DNA of 64,000 nucleotides from Orobanche coerulescens (Eukaryota; Streptophyta; Magnoliopsida; Lamiales; Orobanchaceae), in assembly GCA_033398695.1 (NCBI GenBank), contig CM065804.1, positions 117,545,501 to 117,609,500 of the forward strand. The letters are read 5' to 3'. Shown here piece after piece: positions 33,062-44,038 of this stretch. Every line of letters begins with the position of its first letter. Positions within the stretch are counted from its first letter, which is position 1. Under the pieces are notes generated by a model. That model was not told where the DNA came from, made no database searches, and saw nothing but the letters and a program-made list of their open reading frames with translations. The position numbers were made by a program, and so were the translations under genes.

Positions 33062-35107
33062 GGTTAACGATTACGTTATTTCCATCACATATAGTTGTCC
33101 TTGGACTCTTTGCAACCATATTTCAATTCCTTCACGAATCAATTCCCATTGAATGCTGGTCTGGGAGGTGAGAGTCTCTAGCATTCGAATAGAAATAGGC
33201 TTGCAGCTAAGTGCATCGGCCACTACATTTGCTTTGCCTGGATGATAAAGAATCTCCAAGTCATAGTCCTTAATCAGTTCCATCCATTTCCTTTTCCGCA
33301 TGTTTAACTCCTTCTGACTGAAGATGTATTAGAGAGTCTTGCGATCCGTAAAGATTTGACAGTGAGTTCCGTACAGGTAATGTCTCTAGATTTTCGAAGC
33401 AAAAACTACCGCTGCCAGCTCCAAATCATGCGTTGGGTAACTTACTTCATAAGGCTTCATCTGTCGTCATGCATAGGCGATCACCTTCTCATTCTGCATC
33501 AATACACACCCGAGTCCTTGGTTCGAAGCATCACTGTAAACTACGAATCCTCCAGTTCCTTGTGGGAGTGCCAAAATTGGTGTCGTCATCAATCTCTTCT
33601 TCAATTCATCAATGCTTGTCTGGCACATCTCGTTCCACTCAAACTTTTGGATTTACTACAGTAATCGAGTAAGTGGGCGGGTAATTTTGGAAAACCCTTC
33701 CACAAACCAACGATAATACCCTGCAAGTCCTAAGAAACTTCTGACTTCCTTCACGTTCTTAGGAGATTTCCAATCCATAACTGCTTCGATTTTCTGGGGA
33801 TCCACACGGACTCCTTCTGCTGATATCACATGACCGAGAAACATTACTTCCTTTTGCCATAATTCACACTTAGAAAGCTTGGCGTATAATTGCTCATTTC
33901 TCAAAAGGTCTAAAACGATCCGCAGATGCTGTGCATGCTCTTCCGGGCTCTTGGAATAAACCAGAATGTCATCAATAAATATGACTATGAATTTTTCCAA
34001 ATACTCAATGAATACTCGATTCATCAATTGCATGAACACAGCAGGTGCATTAGTGAGACCAAATGGCATCACTACAAACTCATAGAGTCCGTAGCGAATT
34101 CTGAATGCTGACTTCGGAACATCGAATTCCTTATTCCTCAACTAATGATATCCCGAACTCAGATTGATCTTAGAAAACACTGTTGCTCCTTGTAACTGGT
34201 CAAACAAATCATCAATCTGTGGCAACGGATACTTGTTTTTGATCGTCATCTTGTTCAGATCTCAATAGTCAATACACAATCGAAGTAATCCATCCTTCTT
34301 TCGGATAAAAAGAAGTGGTGCACCCCAGGGCGAAACGCTTGGCTGGATATAGCCTTTGTCCAGTAACTCTTCCAGTTGCTTCTCCAATTCGTACATCTCA
34401 GTAGGAGCCATATGATACGGTGCCTTAGAAATTGGTTTAGCTCCTGGTTCCAACTCTATGGTGAATTCTACATTCCGTCGTAGAGGTATTCCAGGTAATT
34501 CGTTAGGAAACACATCCGGAAATTCGTTCACAATAGGAATGAATGAAAGTTCTACTTTTTCGTCTTCCTTCTTCATGGCGTAGCACCAGTATCCAGTGCA
34601 GCCCTGTTTTAGCAGTTAAATAGCCTTCATCGCTTTGATCAACTTTCCTGAGCTTCCTGGTCTCCATCCCTCAAAGAGCATTTCGAAACCAGCTTCGGCT
34701 ATCATCGAGATATTCCTCCTCCGGTAGTTTACAATAGTTCCATATCGATTAAGCCAATCATCTCCGAGAATCAGGTCGTCACCTTGCATTTCTATCACAA
34801 TCAGATTTGAGGGCCAATCTCTGCCTCCAATTGATATGGGAAAATCTCTAGTTTCCAGGTTCCCCAAAATTCTCTCCCCACTCGGTAAACCCACAACATA
34901 GGGCTCATAATTATGAAAACCAGAAATGTTCAAACGATTTATAGAAGACAAAGATATAAATGAATGCGTAGCTCCTGTATCGAATAAAATGCTAACTGGC
35001 TGTAAAAGGATCTGAACAGTACCTGATGCGACAACAGCATCCTTATCATCTGCCCTCTTCATCTCGTACAGGCGTGGAGGAGCGGATCCGACACTCGAGG
35101 CTCCCTT
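33062..35107 (-). pseudogene. Gyp-D protease, reverse transcriptase and RNase H (broken)
   Basis: Protease: open frame 35062-34616 with active site DTGATHSFI (DTG at 34973-34981) and [16 protein letters not shown]: 34576-34262 ([33 protein letters not shown]) and, after a stop, 34141-33656 ([26 protein letters not shown] near 33970, [14 protein letters not shown]). RNase H pieces follow to 33062, including the [15 protein letters not shown] end. The stops are scattered single-base changes, mostly in place of Gln, Trp or Arg codons, which fits decay of methylated cytosines. Confidence 0.9.
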
Positions 35108-35159
35108 TCAGTCGAACTGTCCTCTGCCTCGACCTCGACCAAAATTTTGGGATAGTTGA

Positions 35160-36306
35160 ACACTCTATTGCGTCTGCTTAATACTTGCTTCCTTCTGAAC
35201 CGGTTGTGAAGTACGAGTCACATTAAACTTAGTGGCATCCTTGCAGAACATCGCATGGTACCCCTCCTGTCCGCAATCATAACATGTCACTGGAGTACGG
35301 AAACAATCACGCCAAAGGTGTCCTGGGCAACCACAATTAAAGCACTTTCTAGTTGCATCTGTCGTGGCTGATACTACTCCGGAGTTCTTTTCGCTCTTGG
35401 ATAGGTGCGGAGGTTTCTTGAAAGAATGAAAAGATGACTGGGCCTTGCGGGGCTCACTGCTCTTGTGCTCTGTGAAACTACCAGAGACTTTCTGCTTCTT
35501 GGATTCTGCAAACTTTTCCATCGCTTCTTCTTTAATTTCATACGCCAATGCTTTATCCTGATATTGACGGAGAGTGGTACATTCGAAAACAGACATGTAC
35601 CTCTGGATCACTGGTTTCATTCTCATATCAAAATGAATCATCATTTCCGCGTCTGTTCTAACCAGGTGTTGAACAAACACCATCTGCTGATTAAACGTTT
35701 TAATCATATGGGATACTGGCTCGTCTAACGGTATTGCGGAGAAAATTCTCGGATTTTTGCTTCCCTCAATAGACGGGGACAGTACCGAGCTTCCATCATC
35801 AATTTAAATTCTTCCCAGTCGGCATTATGATCCAAGGGTCGAATGGCCTCCCACCACTCGAACGCTTCCCCTATCAGAAAGTACTATGCAATAGTAGCTC
35901 CCCAGTCGTTTGGGCAATTAATCCCTGCGAAAACTTTCTCCAGCTCCCTAAGCCAGTGATCCCACGTCGGCATCTCTGAGAAACCATCAAACTTTGGCGG
36001 ATGCATTTTCGCCACCTCCTGGAGCCATCGGTCGCCTTGATTTCCCAAGTCTGGGAGGCCCTGCTATCTATCTCCCTGTTGCAATCCAACTGCCACCTGC
36101 ATTCGGTCCACGACCTGAGCAAACTGAGTCATCTGATTAACCACCTGATGAAGGATTTCGGGAATGGTAGGTTCTGGTTCATTGTTAATAGATTCTTGTG
36201 GCTTGCATGAGCTGTGGCTGGCCTGATTAGAAGGCAAAGCTTCTCTTTCAGCATTCCTACGTTCGCGTCCGCGACCGCGTCCACGTCCACGTCCTCCTCT
36301 CAACAT
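35160..36306 (-). pseudogene. Gyp-D gag (broken)
   Basis: The start ATG at 36306 gives MLRGGRGRGRGRGRERR, a basic Arg/Gly leader. The frame runs to a TAG at 36064 where the family has Gln. After further breaks it resumes at 35707-35165 with the capsid end, SKKQKVSGSF, and two zinc knuckles: CFNCGCPGHLWRDC and CYDCGQEGYHAMFC (third ligand position altered to Tyr-His). Two knuckles before the protease are typical of Tekay-type chromoviruses. A 5' frame beginning MSIYAYS (36327) is only an in-frame upstream ATG. Confidence 0.87.
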
Positions 36307-36524
36307 ACTGTAGGCATAAATACTCAATATACAGGAAACAATATCATTCTAATGTTTAAGTATACAGAGGTATAACACATAAAGGACGGGATAGAGTTTA
36401 GGAACTTACAACCACCGTTCGCACGAAGACGTAGGCAGTACAGTGTTGTTATTCACGGCCGGTTACTTCAAAAGACATATATGACCCCTATTTTAACCCA
36501 ATGGCCAAGATATCCATAATCTTA

Positions 36525-36536
36525 GCTCCGATACCA
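36525..36536 (-). promoter_or_regulatory. Gyp-D primer binding site (initiator tRNA-Met)
   Basis: Minus strand TGGTATCGGAGC, five bases from the LTR end at 36542. Confidence 0.9.
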
Positions 36537-36541
36537 TATTA

Positions 36542-39018
36542 TGTAACACCCCCGATATATTCAGGAATATTACAGCACCGTAAATCCTTTACATAAGAAT
36601 TTACGAGGCTAAAGAAATGAACAAACAATAATAGATACCAACATATGAAAGTTACTGAAATAAAATACAACAATTCTGGACCAATACCAAAAATACAAAC
36701 GTTCAACAGCGAATTATTAATACACAACCATTCTCAAATCATAAAAGGACACGTACTAGAGTACTTAATAAAAACAACACAAATTCCAGACAATTAAACC
36801 CGATCGGAACATCACTCTGCATCCTCGTTGTGATGCAGTTCTAGTGGATATTTTCCTGCTCTCCTGGATCCTGAACATAAACAAATATTCACCCCCGAAG
36901 GGGTTAGCACAACGATGCTAGTACAAGTACGATAATTATACAACAACGATTTAATCAACAATAATCATGACAAATTTCACCAACGAGAAATAATAACAAC
37001 ACATATCACATCATGACAGTCTCAACATACTCATGGTATTCCAACGATCCAGCGCACACATCTATAGATTCACATGATGATCCCGTCGGACCAACGCATG
37101 GTGGAACTACCTGTCCAACGATCCAGCGCACATATCTATAGATTTCCCATGATGATTCCCGTCAGATCAACGCATGGTGGACAATTTAATCACAACACAT
37201 GTAGACAGTACAATCATAGCATAACTGACATATTACGAAGAATTCTAATTAAAGTACTTGCCTCGAATTGATGACAAGAATAAAACTACGACGAATAACA
37301 ATACACTCGAAGTTCGCCCCTTTGATCAATCATGTTGCAAAGCTCGAACCTTAAACAAAATAAATAATATAGAGTTCATCTCACATTCTACGAACATCTA
37401 ACAATCCAAATTACGGTCGAAAGTTGACAAAACGTGTGCTGTTTGGCCTGCATAACGTACGTTACATACCCTTTGTAGCATACGTTAAGCCTATTCATTA
37501 GCGTACGTAAGCTACGAAGTCTAGCATATGCTAATCATGCATTGACATTTGCTCTCTGATCAGTCTACTGACTCGTCTAATGATATAACATACATTATGT
37601 ACCAAATGTAGCATAAGTTAATTCTGCCCATTAACGTACGCAAGCTACAGAGCCTAGCGCACGCTAAACATGTATTTGACAGTTCTCCCCTGATCAGGTG
37701 ACTGACTTGCCTGATGGTATAACGTACGTAATGCATGATGCTTAACGTACGTTATACTCACAAATCAGTTCTCATGCAAACAAGACTGATCCTAGAGTGT
37801 TTGATATCTTCGAATTTCCAGGATAAACATGCCATCATAATACTATACTCCAATCTTGATGATAAGTCCTCAAATGTATTTTGAAAGGTCTATGGTTGTT
37901 ACCAATATCATTATTATATTCAAACTATCATCTTGAAGATTGGTTAACAATCCACCTTTACAAGATATAAAAAATCCTTCCATGATCATCCTCCTAGGCT
38001 CGTCTAACAAAGGTGATATTAATACCAAGCCCGTGATTACTACGAAGACACCTTCCAAATGTGGATTATCAATCTCAGAAAACTTCCTTTACTTGTTCAT
38101 CGTAACAAGATTCAAACTATGATGTTTTTAACCAAGGTACTTAAAGCATAATCATCTCAACTTCCTAGACATGATGTTTGGTTGAATAAATCATCTATAG
38201 AACTTAATATCTTGATAACATGATCATCATATACTTAAGAACATGAATCCAAGGTTGGAGATAGCATTAACATACCTTAAGATGAAGAAAACACAGAGAC
38301 AATAGGTAGAATCCAACTCCGGTTGCTTATGTGCCAATCCAAAATGATTCTCCACTTCAATGATCAAGTAGAAGTGATATCTAATCTTCGAAGGTAAAGT
38401 ATAGAATGTCTATATATGGTTAAGGAGGCTGAGAACTCTCTGGAATGAGATAAGTCGATGGCCAAGTGAAATGGAACCAAATGAATTGAAATGGGGTGTT
38501 GTCCCATTTATAACTTTCTGAGCATAACGTACGCTAGCATTTGCTCATAGCGTACGTTATCGTCCAAAAATAGCTTACTGTCTTGTTTCTGAACTTCATT
38601 ACGTACGCTACACTTATCATGTTACGTACGTAATCAATCCATTAGCGTACGCTACATACTTACCTTAGCGTACGTTAATATCCGTTGACTTAAAACTGTC
38701 CAGGTTCATCCACGGGAATCTTATCCGGACCCACCAACTAGCTGGCTCATGTGCTAGCCGCCCTGCTCAATTATTGGCTGCCTTACATATGCTATGCTTC
38801 ATTCGTAGCATACGCTAATCTTGGCATATAACGTATGCTATGCTCACTTCATAGCTTACGTTATCACGTGTTTGCATGTGAAAATACATATGTTGATATT
38901 ATCATGCACATGGGTGCGAATACGAAAAATATCATACTTCGATTATCGATATCACAAATCCAAATAATACAGGGTTCAATTACATATGAAATACTCAATA
39001 ATTATTCCGGATATTACA
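36542..39018 (-). repeat. Gyp-D 5' LTR
   Basis: A 2477 bp LTR, TGTAACACC...GATATTACA. Minus-strand promoter: boxes of TAGCGTACGCTA/TTACGTACGTAA type at 38525-38870, then GTTATAAATGGGAC (TATA near 38507-38513). A second box array lies downstream at about 37440-37760. AAG|GTATG donor-like site at 38275/38276. Confidence 0.95.
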
Positions 39019-39023
39019 ATCAA

Positions 39024-40296
39024 ATGAGTCACTAATCAATCTATCATAATTAGTGCACACAAACAAAATATCAACTCTCAAAATGACAATGAATCCACTA
39101 GCAATTCTACTCGAAAAGAACAACTTAATCGGACCAAACTTTGTGTACTAGCTGCGCAATCTGATGATTGTCCTTAGTATCGAGGCATTGGGATACGTCT
39201 TAGAGGCGGACATTATGGCAGCTCCGATGCGGACCAGGGCCAATCAGGAAGATGTTGAAATCCACAAAAAGTGGGTTAATGATGACATTAGAGTCTGTGG
39301 CTATACAAAAGGCTCTATGTATAATGAACTTCAGAGAGCTCATGAGAAAATGACTTCTGCTAGGCAGACTTAACTGAGCTTTATGGCGAGTACGGTTGTT
39401 AACAACTCAAATTATTTTGATCCAATTCATGATTCGAATTCGTTTAACTTGATTCGAATTTGAAAAATTCTAATTCGGATTCGAGTAATAATCATTTATA
39501 TTCGTATAATATTCGAATCCGAATACAAATATAATAGTATTTGATTCGAATATTTTGAATATTCGACTCGTTTATTTATATATATATATATATATATATG
39601 TAATAGCTTTATGTAATATATAATACATATATACTATTAAATACAGTTTTATTTTATAATATTCATATATATATATATACACACCAAATATACTTTTGTC
39701 ATATACGATATATTTATTATATTTATTTTTAGTTGTATATTTAAATAATTCAATTGGGAAAATACAAAAAAAAAATGAATTTCGACTTTCAAATCGAATA
39801 TATTCGAATATCCATATCGAACCTAATTTAAGTCAACTTTTAATATTTAAAAATAGTTTCGAATCGAATCAAATAGTTCAAATAGTTTCACGAATACGAA
39901 TCGAATGCAGTATATTCACTTTGATTCGATTCATTTACAACCCTAATGGTGAGTACAATCGAACTGCTAAATATGAGATATCTAAGCAGCTCTTCAGTGA
40001 AGGAAGGTTAGAAAGTAGGGGACCACGTCATCAAATGATCGATATGATCGAAAAAGTTGAGGATCTTGATTTTAGGATGCATGCTTCTCTACAGACCGAC
40101 CTTATCCTGCAGTCTCTTCCTAATTACTTCTCTCAGTTTGTTATGAACTTCAACTGCAATGAGATTATGAGCAAACTTGTAACCGCTCAGTCTCAGATGT
40201 AGACTCCACGAGTGAAGGAGTCTGCTCTTGTGATTTCTTCTAGATCTCAAAGGTCCAAGAATAAGAAGAAAAAGACTGAGAAGCAAATGGGCCCAC
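39024..40296 (+). pseudogene. Cop2 gag with leader end (broken, split by MITE-E)
   Basis: The leader resumes after Gyp-D; gag ATG at 39089 (MNPLAILLEKNNLIG). The Trp of FVYW is a TAG stop here. The frame is readable again at 39164-39373 (ALGYVLEADI...MRTRANQEDVEIHKKWVNDD). MITE-E interrupts at 39391-39945. The C-terminal half (39946-40296) holds FRMHASLQTDLILQSLP, MNFNCNEI and the Lys-rich 'rskNKKKKTEKQM' tail, then the junction with Gyp-F at 40297. Cop1 gives the colinear, MITE-free version. Confidence 0.87.
39391..39945. mobile_element. MITE-E: 555 bp non-autonomous hAT-like element
   Basis: Flanked by 8 bp duplications ATGGCGAG (39383-39390) and ATGGTGAG (39946-39953). Termini TACGGTTGTTAA and, inverted, TAGGGTTGTAAA. 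An 8 bp duplication with TAGGG-type ends fits the hAT superfamily. The interior is AT-rich with many TTCGAAT/ATTCGAAT units and two long (TA)n runs near 39580 and 39665. No transposase. Cop1 at about 22735 is the empty site. Confidence 0.8.
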
Positions 40297-41019
40297 TGTA
40301 ATATCCGCATTTTTTTCCGGTATCTTTTATTTTGGTGTATTTTTATTTTAGTGACTTGTTTTACTCAATTCCGCGTTTAATGTCACTTTCCGTCGCTATT
40401 TGGTTCGATTCTCATAATCGTTGTTCGGAACTGCCGTTTCAGGGTTGTCGTAAATCCATCTTATGTCGTTATGGATGTCGTGAGCTTTTGTTTGGTGGTT
40501 CGATCGTGTATCATGTATTTCAGATGTTTTGGGCCATTTTTTGTTTTTCCTAACTTTTGGGGCATTTATTTTCAAACCCATTTTTCTCAACTTTGATTCA
40601 CAATGTTCGTAACTGTGTTTTGCTGCTTAGACCCCAAACTTTATATTCCTTAAGTTTTGGGATGGAACTTCTTTTAAAAAGGGTAGAATGTAATACCCGA
40701 GATTTCTGTTTCTGGTTACTTTGAATTATTTGCCGGTGGTGCTGGTTATTTTGTTTCGTTGATAATTAATTGGGGTTTTCCCTATGTTGTGTTTGGTATG
40801 ATGTACCACGTTTTGGCGTTCGTCGGGTACGACTTGTTGTTATGTAAGTCGTGCAGATCGTGTGTATGCATGTGTGACATGGCATATTGTATTCCGTTGT
40901 CGTTTTGTGTCTTTGAGGATGTTGTGAGCTCTTGTTGTCATTCCCTTTCGAGTTGGTTATGTTCTGGGTGCTTTCGGAGTAGTTTCGGGCTCGATGTTAG
41001 CCTTTGATTCTAGCACACG

Positions 41020-41230
41020 AGCAGGCCACACGAGCATTTGGTCGTGCATGGTGCTCGTGCGCAACCAATGCTCGGCACTAACTCCCAAGGATGCATGAGC
41101 AGGACACACGAGCAGTTGCTCGTGCGCATTGCTCGTGCGTGATGACAGAAGTCGAGCAGAGGCCTAGCGCACGACAAAACTCACGAACACTTGGTCGTGC
41201 GTGATGGTCGTGCATCCCTGATGTATTTAA
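41020..41230 (+). promoter_or_regulatory. Gyp-F promoter: CACGAGCA/TGCTCGTG box array and TATA position
   Basis: Boxes such as CACACGAGCATTTGGTCGTG and GCTCGTGCGCATTGCTCGTG repeat six to eight times and end just before ATGTATTTAAGGGG. The 3' LTR has GTGTATATAAGGGG at 57341-57354 after the same array (57145-57335). Confidence 0.6.
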
Positions 41231-41774
41231 GGGGACAGTCGCGTTTTTCAGCGTCATTTCCTCTCCTTCTTTCTTCTCCGGGGGTTAGGCGACATGGGGC
41301 ATATGGAAGATTAGATTTTGATCGTATATCATCATCCATCCACGGTTTTGAGTTCCTAGCACCAAGTTAACATCATCTAAACATCTTTTACCGATTGAAT
41401 CAAGGTAAAAATCTCTTCGAACCCTACTTTTGGGAAATTTGGGGGTTTTCGATTTAATGTCCGATTCATTCCGTATTGTTGATTAATCCATGATGTATGT
41501 GATTAATCTTAGTGGTATTTATGTTTTCCCTACGAGTTCATGGTAAATTTCATGGTATTTGTGAAATCGAGAGGGTTCGGTTGTCACCCGCCCTCGTTGT
41601 TGTTTTTGTACGAATTTATATGAATCGTAGGTGAGTTTTCGGGTGTATTCCATTTTTGTACTCGTGTAGAAATGGTTTTGATTATATTCTTTGAATCGTT
41701 AGGTTTGGGATTGTCGTTTCCTAGCGATCGTGCTTGATTCTCTGTTCCGTTCGTTTCGTCGTTAATTACTCAAG

Positions 41775-42258
41775 GCAAGTATTCTCATGAAACCTTTATG
41801 CTTAACATGAAATGGTAATGTATATGTGTGTGCTTTGCTCACTCCAGGAGGGTCTAATGGGGCCTCAGGGGAATCTGTAACTTCACTCCTAGTTCATGAG
41901 CTTATTGGCTAGCCAGTCCGGGAGGGTCCATAGAGGCCTCAGATGGGAGCAGTGGTTTCGCCCCGGTCCTAGGCGATGCATGTGCGTGATTTTGATTTTC
42001 TAACTATTGCCAATCCGAGAGGGTCCTTAGAAGCCTGGGATGGGATCAGTGGTTTCACCCCGTTCCTAGGCAAGATTGAACTGTGATATTTGACTATTTG
42101 TTTTTCGAGAAAAGACATGTCTTGTTTTGATTTTGAAACGATTTGATGCATGTACTATGAAATGTGTAAGCGAATGGTTTGCCTTGATTACTTGTACTAG
42201 CGTATTTGCTAACCCCTTTGGGGAACCATTTTGGGGAAATTCGTGTTAAGAATTTCAG
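41775..42258 (+). other. Predicted intron in the Gyp-F LTR (GC donor here, GT donor in the sister LTR)
   Basis: CTCAAG|GCAAGT donor, three tandem repeats ('ccgggagggtccNNagaggcctcagatggg' type, 41845-42070), TTTGCTAAC branch site (A at 42212), CCCCTTTGGGG hairpin, AATTTCAG|GTTGC acceptor. In the 3' LTR the donor is AAG|GTAAGT and the predicted intron spans 57894-58376. Confidence 0.55.
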
Positions 42259-42644
42259 GTTGCATTTAGCCGGTCGAGCGGGCACTGGAGCAGTACGAGG
42301 TTGCCGGCCAGGGTTGTTGACATGTGCAAATGAGTCCTTTATTTTAGTTGTCCATTTTTAACATTCGTTCTCAAACTTGTAAACTGATAGATAGTACTCG
42401 TGAGTACTTAGGCATTTTGATTTGTAAAATGGTTTGTATTACTAAATGTTATTTATGATTTTCAGTGACGTCTGGTTTAATGGTTGTACTGGGCGTTTTA
42501 TTTAATTTTCGTCTTGGTGATGTGTGTTTTATCGCGAACCGAGATGGTTAGACGAGCGGTATTAATTATTTAGCCTGGTGGGTCCCACGTAGGGTTCCAT
42601 GGCGCTGTAATATACCCTAAATATCTTGGAGGTATGACATAAAA

Positions 42645-42656
42645 TGGTATCAGAGC
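42645..42656 (+). promoter_or_regulatory. Gyp-F primer binding site (initiator tRNA-Met)
   Basis: TGGTATCAGAGC, a perfect iMet site, five bases after the LTR end. Confidence 0.93.
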
Positions 42657-42810
42657 GCTAGGTTTATGGATACCTGGGCTTTCTGGTTAATTGGGTCTTG
42701 TTGTGTTTTGTTTTGCACATCGTCATCACGCTGCCATCATCTCGGTACTTCCAGTGTTCGTAAGTTATCCTTACTCGATTCCTTATTTTCTCGTATCGTA
42801 GTTCCACCTC

Positions 42811-43446
42811 TTGAACTGTGATTGTTTTCTCTCGTACTTATCATCGAGTTGCTTTTCGATTCATCCTGTAAGTGTTCTTTTCGATTCTGGTGATACGCAT
42901 TCGTTTATCTCTCTGGAGTGTGTGCATCATTCGGGTTTTTGCTGTTTGTCGTCTTGTGAGCCTTTCATCGCTAAATTTCCTAGCGGTGATAGGATCGTTG
43001 GTGATCGGAAGATCCGAAATTGTTCCGTGGTATATTGTGAGAGAACTTGACTTTCTAATCTTATTGTTGTGGATATTGAGGGTGAGAATCTGATTCTCGG
43101 GGATGATTGGCTCGAGCGGCATGGTGCGATCATGAACTACCACTCGAGGATCATCACCATGTTAGCCGAGGACGGCACCGAGCACTCTTTCACGGGGCGA
43201 AAGAGGGGAAACCAGAAGTTCGTAATTGATGCCTTGAAGGCGATGAGACTCCTGCGGAAGGGTTGTAGTGGTTATTGGTGTTATGCCTTGAAGGCGGAGG
43301 ATGGTGGAATCGAGCTTTCATCGATTCCCGTCGTTAGTGAGTTCCCAGATGCCTTTGCTGACGAGTTGCCGGGGTTACCACCGGACCGTGAGGTTGATTT
43401 TATTATGTGTATGTTGTGTGATGAAATATATGTTTGGTACTTGTGA
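42811..43446 (+). pseudogene. Gyp-F protease and RT N-terminus fragment
   Basis: About 150 bp after the primer site, with gag absent, a protease begins: SVLFDSGDTHSFI (active site DSG; the usual Ala after it is Asp), then PSGDRIVGDRKIRNC. A frame change near 43045 leads to 43069-43446: [65 protein letters not shown]. After VDF the coding match stops abruptly and 'IMCMLCDEIYVWYL' follows, which is not gypsy sequence. The junction is a deletion or rearrangement point that removed the RT core. Confidence 0.85.
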
Positions 43447-44038
43447 TGTACTACATGTGTGTTGAGCTAAATGTATTGATGGTTTGGACACCGAGTGGTG
43501 CAGCATGATGTGGAAGCTTTGAACATTGATGTGTTACATGAAATATTTTGACGGTAGAGTTTGTTGAGAAACTCATACACGGGGCGATCATGAACTACCA
43601 CTCGAGGATCATCACCATGTTAGCCGAGGACGGCACCGAGCACTCTTTCATGGGGCGAAAGAGGGGAAACCAGAAGCTCGTAATTGACGCCTTGAAGGCG
43701 ATGAGACTCCTGCAGAAGGGGTGTAGTGGTTATTGGTGTTATGCCTTGAAGGCGGAGGATGGTGGAATCGAGCTTTCATCGATTCCCGTCGTTAGTGAGT
43801 TCCCAGATGCCTTTGCTGACGAGTTGCTGGGGTTTCCACCGGACCGTGAGGTTGATTTTATTACGTGTATGTTTTGTGATGAAATATATGTTTGGTACTT
43901 GTGATATACTACATGTGTGTTGAGCTAAATGTATTGATGGTTTGGACACCGACTGGTGCAGCATGATGTGGAAGCTTTGAACATTGATGTGTTATAGGAA
44001 ATATTTTGACGGTAGAGTTTGTTGAGAAACTCATACAG
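43123..44038 (+). repeat. 458 bp tandem duplication in Gyp-F
   Basis: Copy 1 (43123-43580) and copy 2 (43581-44038) each run from 'ggNgcgatcatgaactacc' to 'ttgttgagaaactcataca'. They hold the protease end, the RT start and about 190 bp of unrelated sequence. Few substitutions separate the copies, so the duplication is younger than the deletion that created the junction inside it. Confidence 0.93.

Larger units (their letters stand above)
29131..39018 (-). mobile_element. Gyp-D: full-length Ty3/gypsy chromovirus in the Cop2 leader
   Basis: LTRs 29131-31601 and 36542-39018 with a perfect 5 bp target duplication ATCAA (29126-29130, 39019-39023). The empty site is visible in Cop1 near 22340 ('ccataatcaaatgagtcac'). 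Internal order on the minus strand is primer site, gag, protease, RT, RNase H, integrase, chromodomain, PPT. It belongs to the same family as Gyp-G and Gyp-H. Confidence 0.96.
40297..42639 (+). repeat. Gyp-F 5' LTR
   Basis: Starts TGTAATATCCGC exactly at the break in Cop2 gag and ends GTATGACA before the primer site; repeated at 47043-47437 plus 56745-58622. Features: an embedded PPT/LTR-start-like junction (40652-40700), a 'cacgagca/tgctcgtgcg' palindrome array (41020-41220), TATTTAAG (41223-41230, the partner has TATATAAG), CAAG|GTAAAA donor-like site (41404/41405) with telo-box, and predicted intron 41775-42258. Relative to the other LTR it lacks 72 bp between two GACTTG repeats. Confidence 0.92.

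Noticed and set aside
39560..39690. AT-rich (TA)n stretch as promoter or matrix attachment region
   Set aside because: It lies inside a MITE with clear ends and target duplication; no evidence of separate function.
40689..42639. Placing the Gyp-F LTR start at the inner TGTAATACCC
   Set aside because: The break in Cop2 gag is exactly at 40297, and 47043 is preceded by a good PPT, so the outer start is the real terminus; the inner one is kept as a finding.
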